Below, in pieces: positions 33,201-39,690 of a DNA stretch of 64,000 nucleotides. The DNA lies in assembly GCA_017591395.1 (NCBI GenBank), contig WEDG01005135.1, positions 286,708-350,707 of the forward strand, given 5' to 3'. Source of the stretch: Schistocephalus solidus (Eukaryota > Platyhelminthes > Cestoda > Diphyllobothriidea > Diphyllobothriidae). The position numbers and the translations under genes were made by a program. Numbering within the stretch: the stretch's first letter is position 1; every line of letters starts with the position of its first letter. The notes beneath the pieces are model-generated. The model ran no database searches, was not told the origin of the DNA, and was given only the letters and a program-made list of their open reading frames with translations.

Positions 33201-35529
33201 CTCCGCTCCTCTCTGTCGCTTCCATCGTTATTTGCCGTTATTTTTAATAGCTGCCTTTGTCAGCTACGCGACAACACTGGCGGCCACGTCTCACAAAAGG
33301 GGTAAAGCCGACCAGACGTCGGTCGGGTTTTTTAGTGTATTCCTACTCTAGAGGCAGTGAAACCATAAATCATAAATTAGTCTGTTGTGTCTGCGTGGGA
33401 GTTAAATTTGTCAGGAACCACTTGTTTCCGGTAGTGATTACGTGTTGCTGCATCCCCCTATCTCCGTAAGGCAATACGAGGTACCGGCTGAGGGCTAAAG
33501 GGGCATCGACTTTTCGTGCGTTTCCCGTCACTTCCCGGTGTATTCGATGTTCATATCTTTTAGAAATGGAGATATGCAGACGTCTTGTGACGTCTCAAAT
33601 GGTAAGTTTAGTTGCTCGCCCTAAGAGACTGGTTTGTACAGCCCTCATGTAAGGCTCACGGGTTGTACGTGCATATCACCCATGCTGAGTGTGTGGACGT
33701 GATGTGGGTGCCCATTCCGCCCTGACTTGTGTCATCCCCCGCCCTTGGTGGCCCCGGCGATGGTTAGCGGCCCAGGCCGTCTCGCGTCCGGACTGCTGTT
33801 CGCCAAGCAACTTATCAATGCCGGGTAGGGTGCAGGTGCTTGGATAGGCTGGCTTCTAGCAACGTGTGCTCGCCACACCAGCCGGTCAAAGTCGCGTCCA
33901 GGATCGAGTCAAAATAGGGGCCCACTATCGGTATAGACGGTCTGACATCCGGCGTGATATGTACTCAATCAACGCAGATCAGAATAACAGTTGTGCACAG
34001 GACTCATCAGCACCTAAGACAGAGTAACCAAACACCTTCTGGAGAGCGCGTCTATTCCTTGCCTGTTGTTGCGCCGATATTTCGCTGTCAGAATATATAC
34101 TACCGTAAAACGTATAGTAGTTAGTTTTTCATGGGTTTTACCATATCGGTTCGATTTTTCCAGACACTTTCCTACATGACGGAACCAAGTCTGGCGGTTG
34201 TGCGTACCTCGCCTTTCTGTCCTTGTAATCTTATCGACTGGATATGCATGTTTATGTTTGAGAGTTCTAGGGAATACCTTTGCAAATCTCCTTTTTCACA
34301 GCTCGGTAGGTTATAAGGTAAATGTAACCGTAGGATGGATAAAGCACCATTAAGTGCGAAACCGAAGTTGTTCACTGGGGCAGGTTTGTTCTCTGGCTGA
34401 AATCTTGAAAAGTTTGGTCGGCCCTCCATTTTCAAAGCATTTAATGCTAAAAATTATCAGCATTCTAAATGATTGGCCGAATTATTCGACCTTGAACTGA
34501 TCGATTTTTTCTTCTTTTGTTGTCTGCCTTTTGCTGAAGGGTTTTGGGGCTTGGCGGCGACCATCATAGACCGAGGCTTCTCAAAAACAGAACACGCAGA
34601 CTTAAGGCATGATATTCAGATCCCAATTCTATCTACAGACAGCTGGACCTTCCCGCGTCTTATAAAGTCCTGTGACATTACATACATGAATAGCAGGACA
34701 AGCTGGTCACGCCGAACTTAAGAAATGCGACCGAACGTGGCCTGTTGACGAACCCACCCGAAGCGGAGGCAGACTTGAAAGCATCCTCCATCAATGTGGT
34801 GATGCGTGGCACCAGCGGTCGTCAAGTCCCACGAATATCCATCAAAAGGCCTAGACAGCGAATGAAGAAACGAAAACCGAACAGTCTAAGGCTGACTAGT
34901 TTGGCCAGTCATTTAAAATTTTGATCGATTTTCAGCATTTAACGCTTTGAGAATGGAGAGTCTATGAAGCTCTGCGAACCCTCTGCCTTAGTGAGCACCT
35001 TCAGTTTCTTCGATTATCACCCCAGAACTCTCACCTTTGCAAACTTGAGATCATTGAATATCCACTTGACATGCATCATTTTTTGCTCATTTAATTCCCC
35101 CTTTTCTTTTGCTAGCACTTGCGCATGACCTTGAATCCCGATGGGCAGTGTCAAGTGCAACACCTGCCGTTTGCCTCGATTGTGGACATGTTGGAGCATT
35201 TCCGACAGGAGCCCATACCCCTTGAGCACACCACCAACTTTGCAGTCCAAGGCTCCTCCGTGAACTTCAGTAAGGAGGGCACTGCTGGCGGTGGTGGTGG
35301 TGGTTTCTTCGGCGGCGTAGCTGCCGCCGCCGCCTCCTCGCATCTACCTCCGCCGCCAGTTACCCTTTCAGCCTATGTTGTCAACACACGCTACACCCGC
35401 GGTCGCGCTCGCCTCGTCTTCTGTCGCGGCTCAGTCCGCACCAGCATCTCGGCCGTCTGCAATGACGTCGCCTCAGTGACTGCCTCGTCCGCGCCCCGTG
35501 CTGTTCAGAATCAATATATTGTGATGTAG
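2629..35529 (+). CDS. SH2B: SH2B-family adaptor protein (PH + SH2 domains), seven exons, 5' end missing
   Basis: Exons: 2629-3235, 3968-4313, 9186-9290, 12189-12778, 15824-15972, 18794-19427, 35116-35529; together about 945 codons. Phases agree at each junction (2, 0, 0, 2, 1, 0). Known family role: SH2B/APS/Lnk adaptors bind phosphotyrosines of receptor and JAK kinases at the membrane and link them to downstream partners; this worm role is inferred. Seen: a PH domain ([43 protein letters not shown]), an SH2 domain ([19 protein letters not shown] with the phosphate-binding Arg, [24 protein letters not shown]) and a C-terminal RAVQNQY, like the Cbl-docking tail of APS. The N-terminal dimerisation domain is not seen. 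Odd: a reading-frame change inside exon 6, and an inserted Gly/Ala/Pro stretch within SH2. Family assignment is firm; exact exon 1 start and exon 5/6 borders are less so. Confidence 0.9.
3236..3967 (+). other. Intron of SH2B-like gene
   Basis: GT...AG intron of 732 bases, ending behind a T- and GT-rich stretch. Nothing else recognised. Confidence 0.6.
3968..4313 (+). CDS. SH2B: SH2B-like exon: start of PH domain
   Basis: The acceptor is TTCAACAG ending at 3967 and the donor is GAG/GTACGT at 4313/4314. The exon starts at the third base of a codon, completing the two bases left by the previous exon, and ends in phase 0. Residues [19 protein letters not shown] match the stretch before the PH core in SH2B proteins, then a Ser/Thr/Asn-rich loop of about 50 residues follows, then [26 protein letters not shown]. 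The last block corresponds to the family's PQWQKCRLLL...LEFFVPPK strands. A GT-rich microsatellite (3919-3950) lies just upstream in the intron. Confidence 0.88.
4700..4785 (+). repeat. SINE tail fragment (same family as the 39.5-kb palindrome)
   Basis: The segment GAGTTTTTCACAAGTGGGTC and the following ...CCAAAATCCTCTACT closely match the reverse complement of 39340-39395, the tail of the tRNA-derived SINE there. Only the tail is present; the tRNA-like head is missing. Confidence 0.6.
5683..5840 (+). repeat. Left arm of an inverted repeat (about 150 bp)
   Basis: AGAAGGGCTCATCGG, then GCTGACGTTTCGGTGAGC, TCGGCTCA and CTGATCGAC..TTTTTCCTT occur here in the same order as in the reverse complement of 7005-7162. 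The CCGAAACGTCAG core recurs in the tail of the Penelope-like remnant at 31.8 kb. A related, more diverged segment lies at about 34490-34700. Confidence 0.65.
7005..7162 (-). repeat. Right arm of an inverted repeat (about 150 bp)
   Basis: Inverted partner of 5683-5840, separated by about 1.2 kb. No transposase-like frame is seen between the arms, so this could be a non-autonomous element or two independent inverted insertions. Confidence 0.65.
7300..8640. other. AT-rich block without recognised content
   Basis: Base composition switches sharply after a short GT microsatellite near 7286-7299: long A/T runs replace the GC-balanced sequence on either side. No coding frame, terminal repeat or RNA gene was recognised. 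It could be an old insertion of different composition. Confidence 0.5.
9186..9290 (+). CDS. SH2B: SH2B-like exon: middle of PH domain
   Basis: This 105-base exon has acceptor CGCTCTCAG ending at 9185 and a perfect donor, AAA/GTAAGT, at 9290/9291. It is in phase 0 at both ends, as its neighbours require. It encodes [19 protein letters not shown] and [11 protein letters not shown], matching the family's SIPCSSITDVR...EMPDRENTFVVKV PH strands. Without it the PH domain would lack its central strands, so I regard it as secure despite the short length. It lies 4.9 kb from the previous exon and 2.9 kb from the next. Confidence 0.9.
9291..12188 (+). other. Intron of SH2B-like gene
   Basis: Intron of 2898 bases inside the PH domain. 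It contains a repeat with TTAGGG-like units and a 20-base G run (9760-9975). It ends with a CT microsatellite (12137-12156) before the acceptor. Nothing coding recognised. Confidence 0.85.
9760..9975 (+). repeat. Dispersed repeat with TTAGGG-like units and a 20-base G run
   Basis: A degenerate series of GTTAGGG units (9845-9902) is followed by GGACACG and a run of 20 G at 9954-9973. The same order appears inverted at 29205-29345 (C run, then TCCTAACCCT units). The leading part (CAGGACATGGGAATATAACC) resembles 32243-32320, so this is a dispersed family, not chance. Confidence 0.6.
12189..12778 (+). CDS. SH2B: SH2B-like exon: end of PH domain plus long low-complexity linker
   Basis: The acceptor is CTGCTGCAG ending at 12188, behind a CT-rich microsatellite; the donor is AA/GTGAGT at 12778/12779. 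Phase 0 in, phase 2 out. The first 35 codons ([24 protein letters not shown]) form the last PH strand and C-terminal helix, with the conserved Trp. The rest is a linker rich in Ser, His, Gln, Gly and Ala, including a His run near 12392-12405 and Gly runs near 12415 and 12570. It has no recognisable domain. SH2B proteins have a Ser/Pro-rich linker in the same place. Confidence 0.88.
13240..13520 (-). repeat. tRNA-derived SINE, family B
   Basis: Read on the - strand, 13380-13320 contains GTAGCTCAGTGGTTAGAGC (A-box-like) and then GGATTCGATCC (B-box-like), as in a tRNA, but no complete cloverleaf. The flank 13380-13470 matches, inverted, 42360-42440, which leads into another tRNA-like head. The side at 13255-13310 matches 29575-29625 and 41975-42020 (CATACCCAACCCCAGGT). 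Confidence 0.7.
14155..14265 (-). repeat. Fragment of the 0.8-kb repeat (family A)
   Basis: CGTCAGTTGGCAGGCAACCT and GTGCGTCAGATT match, inverted, the central segment of family A as seen at 28600-28690. Confidence 0.5.
15824..15972 (+). CDS. SH2B: SH2B-like exon: linker between PH and SH2
   Basis: The acceptor is TCATTCTGTAG ending at 15823. One base completes the codon left by the previous exon, giving an open frame: [18 protein letters not shown], then a Ser/Asn-rich tail. Two donors would both leave phase 1, as the next exon needs: GTGAGC after 15972 (preferred) and GTACCA after 15948. No domain is recognised. The exon is supported by phase and open frame rather than by homology, so confidence is moderate. 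Confidence 0.65.
15973..18793 (+). other. Intron of SH2B-like gene
   Basis: Intron of 2821 bases. It holds pieces of the 0.8-kb repeat (16100-16650) and an AT-rich stretch (about 17150-17860). Short coding-like frames near 18100-18370 were not assigned. Confidence 0.65.
16100..16650. repeat. Rearranged copy of the 0.8-kb repeat (family A)
   Basis: 16100-16530 matches family A in the - orientation (CCCGTCAGTTGGCAGCCTTC; GACTCTCAGTCCGCCAGTC; CGCACCACAGCACGACCTGG). From about 16530 the + orientation segment appears (TCCCGTCTTTTTGACTCTGT ... GTAGATGCATCGCAAGTCTA). The two halves therefore meet in opposite orientation. Confidence 0.65.
18794..19427 (+). CDS. SH2B: SH2B-like exon(s): linker and first half of SH2 domain, with a reading-frame change
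   Basis: The acceptor is CTGTGTACAG ending at 18793; the donor is AAG/GTGAGT at 19427/19428. From the acceptor the frame encodes a linker rich in Ala, Ser and Gly with an Asn run (about 19008-19023), then [20 protein letters not shown], the start of SH2. The following SH2 strands, [26 protein letters not shown], lie in a different frame. That frame is open only after a stop at 19209-19211, so the switch must fall between about 19150 and 19340. Either a short intron lies there (length 2 mod 3), or there is an indel, natural or a sequencing error. The phosphotyrosine-binding Arg codon is at 19365-19367. Confidence 0.8.
19970..20620 (+). repeat. 0.8-kb repeat, family A copy
   Basis: Shared landmarks in order: TGGAGTCGCTAACTGGTGGA, CACTCCGTGGGATCTGATTC, CTGGTCTTCTTGACTC, ATTTATGCGCAAGTCGC and CATACTGTGGAGAACATAG. 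Diverged from the 28-kb copy. Confidence 0.65.
20790..21110 (+). repeat. 0.8-kb repeat, partial family A copy
   Basis: Contains the distal half: GTCTTCTTGACTCCGTC, GGGTCCAGGTGTTAGAGGAG, GATGCAGCGAAAGTCGACTA and CACGGTGGACCTGGTC. Confidence 0.6.
21920..22020 (-). repeat. Fragment of the 0.8-kb repeat (family A)
   Basis: AGTTGGCAACCTGCAAAGCC through AGATTGATTATAAGTGAG matches the central segment in inverted orientation. Confidence 0.45.
24388..25122 (+). pseudogene. LINE endonuclease domain (AP-endonuclease type)
   Basis: Target-site endonuclease of the RTE-like LINE; it would nick chromosomal DNA to prime reverse transcription. Motifs in order: [12 protein letters not shown] (Asn), ALSETRF (catalytic Glu), [17 protein letters not shown] (Asp/Asn) and GWTDH (catalytic His). 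The frame then meets TGA at 25120-25122. At the corresponding place in the second copy (about 42920) the frame reads on. The ATG at 24388 follows the GC-rich leader and is the natural start. Apart from the stop all catalytic motifs look intact, so decay is recent. Confidence 0.85.
25123..27372 (+). pseudogene. LINE reverse transcriptase domain with in-frame stops
   Basis: Same frame as the endonuclease. Connector and RT motifs: ISSGK-like region ([20 protein letters not shown] equivalents near 25790-25870), [49 protein letters not shown] (motif A, about 26235-26275), [16 protein letters not shown] (motif B), LLFADDCAL (motif C, both Asp present, 26599-26610) and FAYLGSTLS. Internal stops are TGA 25534-25536 and TAG 25834-25836, with TAG at 27370-27372. 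Copy 2 reads CGA at the first (about 43348) and CAG at the second (about 43648), so both stops are single C-to-T changes. Confidence 0.85.
27373..28190 (+). pseudogene. LINE C2H2 zinc-finger tail with a duplicated cassette
   Basis: After the last stop the frame gives [20 protein letters not shown], a C2H2 finger whose second Cys is Phe. Two further finger pairs follow: [11 protein letters not shown] (about 27707-27745, in another frame) with [19 protein letters not shown] (about 27805-27865), then the same pair again at about 28016-28180. The Ser/Pro/His-rich spacer in front is low complexity. Such fingers probably help the element's protein bind nucleic acid (inference). Confidence 0.75.
28285..29060 (+). 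repeat. 0.8-kb repeat, full family A copy
   Basis: Two related submodules in tandem, each beginning near CCGTGGCTTGGAAG and carrying GAGTGGC...GAGAGTCAG. The second holds CTCCGTGGGATCC, GTCTTCTTGACTCTGTCG and GGTGGACCTCGTCGAAATCG. It follows directly on the zinc-finger LINE's 3' end, as do the copies at 45.5 and 49.3 kb. No coding potential; no clear terminal repeats or tRNA-like head. Confidence 0.75.
29205..29345 (-). repeat. Dispersed repeat with CCCTAA-like units
   Basis: Inverted relative of 9760-9975: a C run at 29223-29232, then GCGTCCTAACCCTTG and further degenerate CCCTNA units to about 29340. Confidence 0.55.
29560..29830 (+). repeat. SINE family B copy, diverged
   Basis: Matches 41960-42250 in order: AGAATGGCAACTTCTGGCTTCTTA, CATAGCCAACC, TCCTGTCTGTTGCGATTGGG and GGGGCTCAGTCTAGAGCCC. 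The tRNA-like part is heavily diverged. Confidence 0.55.
30403..31095 (+). other. Coding-like fragments of unknown origin
   Basis: Three short stretches read like real protein. 30403-30621 gives [20 protein letters not shown] and similar helical sequence. 30684-30830 gives [14 protein letters not shown]...FVEFIRRIS. 30945-31080 gives [19 protein letters not shown]...[16 protein letters not shown], behind TTTTCCTGTGCAG and before GTAATT. They are in different frames and I cannot name a family. They could be exons of a nested gene, a decayed retrocopy, or the upstream part of the Penelope-like remnant that follows. Confidence 0.3.
31237..31860 (+). mobile_element. Penelope-like element remnant: GIY-YIG endonuclease end
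   Basis: The frame from 31237 includes [20 protein letters not shown] and [17 protein letters not shown]. This matches the GIY-YIG-type endonuclease found at the C-terminus of Penelope-like elements (GETGR, then EH...RR.D..SQ). Past the stop at 31546-31548 other frames continue with HELLES and [12 protein letters not shown], also seen in the second remnant at 37.3 kb. The tail has GATGATGTGTTCGAGTGAGA and CCGAAACGTCAGGCC. The reverse transcriptase part is missing or unrecognisable, so this is a truncated, dead copy. Confidence 0.7.
32240..32390 (+). repeat. Dispersed repeat related to the 9.8-kb TTAGGG-like element
   Basis: CGGGAATGGGAAACGCCCAT, GGTGGCTTTGTGCTAAGTTCC and GATTACGACACG line up with 9765-9910, but here the telomere-like units are eroded. 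Confidence 0.45.
34480..34720 (+). repeat. Diverged relative of the 5.7/7.1-kb inverted-repeat element
   Basis: ACTGATCGATTTTTTCTTC, GCCTTTTGCTGAAGGGTTTT and CTTATAAAGTCCTG match parts of 5815-5850 and 6765-6790. No coding content. Confidence 0.4.
35116..35529 (+). CDS. SH2B: SH2B-like last exon: second half of SH2 domain and C-terminal tail
   Basis: The acceptor is TTTTGCTAG ending at 35115, phase 0, and the frame ends at a TAG (35527-35529). It encodes [17 protein letters not shown], then [13 protein letters not shown], near-identical in pattern to vertebrate SH2B SH2 domains. An insert of about 35 residues follows (Gly run, Ala run, Pro run; 35226-35360) before the last strand VTLSAYV. 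The tail ends [10 protein letters not shown]. In APS the sequence RAVENQYS is a known phosphotyrosine docking site for the Cbl TKB domain. Here the residue after Tyr is Ile instead of Ser/Thr, and YIVM also fits a YxxM pattern. Confidence 0.93.
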   Translation, partial: HLRMTLNPDGQCQVQHLPFASIVDMLEHFRQEPIPLEHTTNFAVQGSSVNFSKEGTAGGGGGGFFGGVAAAAASSHLPPPPVTLSAYVVNTRYTRGRARLVFCRGSVRTSISAVCNDVASVTASSAPRAVQNQYIVM

Positions 35530-36061
35530 GCCTGCCCCGCCTCGGTGACCGCATCCAACTCCCGGTGGTGACGTTCCTTTATCGGGACACCTTGTTGACT
35601 TTCAAAGCTGGCCACGTTGGGCGTTCAGTTTACCACCTCTTCCTCTATTAACTTTCTTCTCCTCTCTCCCCCCAACCCCATGTTGTACAAAGAGTAAACA
35701 AACACACTATCAAGATTTCTTTCCTATTGTTCTCTCTTTCGCGTCATCACTGTCACACAGGACTTCACATACCCCTTATAATCCATCCTTTTGGTCTGTA
35801 AATGCTGGAGGCGCACCTTTTTTTGATGCATTTTGCGCCTGTCCTCAAACCTTTCGGTCTCGCTTACCCCCTCCTCCCGCCTACTCTTCCCCCTTCCCTC
35901 ACCCAGTTTTCATTTCTCCTGTGTGATGAAGGCGAAAGTTGTGGTTCTGGTCAATGACTCAGTATACCATTTCCTTTTCTCTATATTACGACTGTGCGGA
36001 TCTGCATCTCCCTGTTATCCACTCCCCTCTCTTGCCACTCAACGGTTTTTAGATTCAAAGT

Positions 36062-36067
36062 AATAAA
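36062..36067 (+). terminator. Candidate polyadenylation signal of the SH2B-like gene
   Basis: AATAAA lies 533 bases after the SH2B stop codon. It is the first canonical signal I see downstream on this strand. The 3' UTR before it is pyrimidine-rich. Confidence 0.4.
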
Positions 36068-36127
36068 TGAGAAACAGAGACAGAAAGGAAAGGAAAGTTT
36101 ATTGCCCGTGACTTGCCGGTCTGGTTT

Positions 36128-36165
36128 TATGCATCTTGCGTGTGTGTGTGTGCATGCGTGCGTGT
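36128..36165 (+). repeat. GT-rich microsatellite
   Basis: Alternating TG/CG units (TGCGTGTGTGTGTGTGCATG and on) in the 3' flank of the SH2B-like gene. A CA-rich counterpart lies at 36483-36505. Confidence 0.8.
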
Positions 36166-36929
36166 GGAGCTCGCAGGTGCTGAGCCGTAGGTGTGAGTGG
36201 CAACACTGGAATTCAGAAGATGTTATCAAGCCCTTAGCTCTTCTTTCAGGACCTAGCGTACCCTACTTCCCCCACACCGTGCGTGCCACAACGTTCATTG
36301 TGCAATATTTCCGTCATCTTGTGAGACCTCCTACGGCGCCTGCCTTCTATCCTCGCACCCCCACCCCTATCCTGCACTGCAAGTCAACATATATACATAT
36401 AGCGCTATGCTCGTAACAAAGTGCCCCTTCATCCCTACCGCCTCCTATAATCGCTGCTCCTCTTACCGACAGAGAGACAGACGCACACACACATACACAC
36501 ACAAAAACAGTGACGTCGCAGCACCGGCGGCTGGGATGTGATCAGCCCGCTGGGTAATGTTGCGCGATGTGGCCCTCTTGCCTTCCTACTCGGCGGCGCT
36601 TCGGTGCTCCGCTTTTTTATCAAACACCTATGTATTATTTTTATGCATATAACATACTTCTAACTTTACTTGGTGTTCGGCTATGCAAAAAACTGATCAG
36701 TACAGGCAAGTTGTGAACAGTAGCTGAGGAGAAGCTTATCCAGCCGCCGAAAGGGGTTTTTATTCGTCTGAATCAACCGACTCATGCTCCTGGACTCATC
36801 ATGGGAGACGGACGCGAAGTGGAAGATAAATGTAAGAGTGAAGTGTTATTTAAAGGATTGTGTTCATACGATGTCGCACACGACAGTTCGACGAGTTGCT
36901 TATAGAAGTGAAGAGGCGAGTTCCAATAA

Positions 36930-37440
36930 GCAGTCGCGAAGAACAAAAGCTTTTTTGACCTGGCGTTTAGAACTCTCTCGAACCTATCATCATAAAAAGT
37001 CGCACATAACAGTACTAGGTGACACAGGGGGCGCAGTTTTTATAGGGTGTGGCTGCCAGGCCAATACATGCCTACCATATTTGGCGGTTGTCCTGGTCCA
37101 CGCTGGGAGTTATATTTGATGGCTTGTCGGTCCGTACCCGTATTGTTCATTACCGTTGTTGATCCTTGGCTTAAGAATTGCTCGGCAATTTTGCCCGTTA
37201 TCACTCGGATTATTGGTTACCTACATCCTCACCCAGGCAAAATCGCAACACATAATATGGAGGCGGCAGATCATTGCGCTGGTTATTTGAATGCGGGTTG
37301 AAGAACCATGACTCAAGCAGCTCAGGCGGTTGTCACCTCGGGTGCCGATTTCGACCTTACCGAACTCGAATGTGTGGCCGGGTCCCGTCGAATGAGTGGA
37401 GATCTGGGAGTTGGCGTCATTCCTTCTCATCGCTGTTGCA
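36930..37440 (-). mobile_element. Second Penelope-like remnant: GIY-YIG endonuclease end
   Basis: On the - strand 37430-37320 reads RRNDANSQISTHSTGPGHTF and then EFGKVEIGTRGDNRLS, and 37320-37240 reads ESWFSNPHSNNQRNDLPPPY in another frame. This is the same C-terminal part as at 31.5 kb, and the tail (GATGATAGGTTCGAGAGAG, AAACGCCAGGTC at about 36985-36945) also corresponds. The catalytic GETGR block itself is not recognisable. The reverse transcriptase is missing. Confidence 0.6.
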
Positions 37441-39339
37441 TGCTGATTTTCACCGTTTCCTTGTGTTCATGGCTTGACAGTCGGGCTGCGTGTCATGTGC
37501 CAATATTTAAGTCCCGAAGGATCGGTTCCGTGTTCCCCAAAGAAGCCTTTGATGTAATGCAAGTCCGGGGCTCTGTTTCATTTCTGGCTTCCGCCGACCT
37601 ACCTATGTGTGTTCGCGAGTCTCAAGTGCAGCGCTCGCTCCAGGGGCACACAGTGGACATCGTCGCTTGTGAGGATCGAATTGTCGTTGATTGCGAATGC
37701 AGAAGCGGGAATGAGCCGGAGTTTTGTACATTACGTGCTCTAGACAACGAAAATTTGGCGTCATCTTGCGGTGAAAGAGGATCTTCGCAGTTCTGTGTGG
37801 CTGCGCGAACTCGGCCTCAAGCTCCTCATTCTTTGGGTGCGTTTTTGCTCCGTTTTGCATCCGGTAACCCAGCGCCTCCACTGGTGTCGGTCAAGAGTGC
37901 CTCTCTCTATTTCTCTCTCAACATACAAATCTTCGGGTTTGGCTGTTGCGCAAGCCTTGAGAATGAGCAGTAGCGGATCCGCATTTGCAATACGTAACTG
38001 GTTAATGATTTTGATAGATAAGAATGTGGATTTGGTGGCAGTTTCCTTGTCATATAAGTCCTTGTATGTTCCCACTTTCCTGTAGGCAAAGTCTGATCCA
38101 GAGGCTAAATATTTCAGTTCATTTAAAAGTTTGGACACGTTTTTCTGTCTTGTCAATGTTGTTTCCCGACTATTCTCCAAACAAACCTACGATTATCCAT
38201 TGCGTCCAGTTTATCCTCCTCTCCACGAGTAAAGCTGACACAGTGATAAAAAAATAGTTTTCGATGAAAACACGAGACCGAGGTGAGCGTCTCTGGCTTG
38301 TGTTCTCATCAGTCAGGCACAGTCTACACCAGGATGGGGCGTACCTGAGAATTCGACTCGGATTCAAATCCCAGGGACATATTTAGTCAGATCGTGCCGA
38401 GAGGTAAAGCACCGTGTGCATTTCGACATCGGTTTTTTCTGCCATCTCCAGAAAGGTCTCTCTTCGTACTGGGGAATTGAAAAACAAACAAAATTGATGG
38501 AGTCCAAACGCCAGCTGGACGGATAACGTGACTCAAATTTTGTTTGATTCAGGCTTAGGTGGTTCGAGCGTTGGTTGTACGTAATTCTTGCCTTTGCTAT
38601 CGGGTTTTCGCATCCCGACGAGGCTGTCGAGTTTTTTACAAATGGATAAAATTAAAAATTTACGGTTTAGACCACCCTTCTGTATGGATGTACGTCACTA
38701 CGTGTTAAGATTCAACGATAGTCCAGTCTTTAAAAATGGCGTCCACCAAGAATACTATTGCTACGTGACACATTCAGGTTAGATCTGTGGGGGTAGAGCG
38801 TTCCTAAACCAAAAACCAGGATGTTTGGGTTGGATGGATAGCCCTTATTGACTGAGAGGCTCAAACGACTGTTAGTGTCTGCACAATAGAGGCTGCGAGC
38901 CGAAACACCCTGAAGTCTGAGTAACCTGCCTTGTACGATCGCACACCAAGAGCATGCTTTTCACTAACTTTGCCGACCGTATAGTACGCGGTGCTTGCGC
39001 GGGCTGATGCAACCAAAGGGTGTGCTTTCGCTTCGGCCACAGTTTTTGCCGTGACCTTGCAGTGTCAGCACGTCTCATTATATTTATCGAGGTGCGCTAC
39101 ATCAAGGCCAACTGTGATCAGAAGCACTGGAGAGGCCGTGTGGCGGCGGCTGTTAGACGCAATTCACCTCGTCTCCACGCCAGCTTTACTCACGCCGGCA
39201 TGCGTGTCTCGCCGTCCCAGTCGCTCGCTAAGGCCATGCGGGCTTTCTGATTGGGCGATCCGAGGGCAAAGCCAAGCAATGACGAGAGATAGCGCACGTG
39301 TATCTGATACTCGCTACCACGGACAACTACAACCCTTAG

Positions 39340-39509
39340 TAGAGGATTTTGGAAGATTTGAATAATCCATTTGACCCATTTGTGAAAAACTCCGCGTCCC
39401 TGGTGGGAATCGAACGCACGCCAGCAAGGGGAAAGCTTTAGTACAGCCAACGCTCTAGCCGACTGAGCTACGAGGCCCCACCGGGAGCCGTGAGTTTAAT
39501 TACACTGGG
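39340..39509 (-). repeat. tRNA-derived SINE family C, left arm of a palindrome
   Basis: Read on the - strand: CTCGTAGCTCAGTCGGCTAG (A-box-like), GCGTTCGATTCCCACC (B-box-like), then GAGTTTTTCACAAATGGGTC and CCAAAATCCTCTACTAAGGG as tail. The head is tRNA-like, but the spacing between the boxes does not fold as a complete tRNA, so this is a SINE and not a tRNA gene. Confidence 0.8.
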
Positions 39510-39522
39510 GTCAAGTTACCAG

Positions 39523-39690
39523 CCCAGTGTGATTAAATTCACGACTCCCGGTGGGGCCTCGTAGCTCAGTTGGCTAGAGCGTTGGCTGTACTAAAGCCTT
39601 CCCCTTGCTGGCGTGAATTCGAATCCCACCGAAGACGCCGAGGTTTCACAAGTGAGGCAAACGAACTACAAGTCTATTGGCTATCTGCCA
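39523..39690 (+). repeat. tRNA-derived SINE family C, right arm of a palindrome
   Basis: Inverted partner of 39340-39509 across a 13-base spacer (39510-39522). About 115 bases from CCCAGTGTGATTAAATTCAC through TTGCTGGCGTGAATTCGAATC mirror the left arm with few differences. The outer tail part (AGGTTTCACAAGTGAGGC) is more diverged. A B-box change (GAATTCGAATCCC) may have weakened this copy's promoter. Confidence 0.8.

Larger units (their letters stand above)
19428..35115 (+). other. 15.7-kb intron within the SH2 domain, filled with mobile elements
   Basis: The donor GTGAGT at 19428 and the acceptor TTTTGCTAG at 35115 divide the SH2 domain between GKAK and HLRM. Inside are three or more copies of the 0.8-kb repeat, a near full-length RTE-like LINE in the gene's orientation, a Penelope-like GIY-YIG remnant and SINE fragments. 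Stretches 22020-23900 and 32400-34480 show no gene I can recognise. Confidence 0.85.

Noticed and set aside
37761..38180. 139-residue open frame on - strand upstream of the Penelope-like remnant
   Set aside because: Could be expected to hold Penelope RT, but no RT motif is visible.
39541..39630. Candidate tRNA gene
   Set aside because: A- and B-box-like sequences are present, but the region is too long and lacks a proper anticodon arm and acceptor pairing; it is a SINE head.
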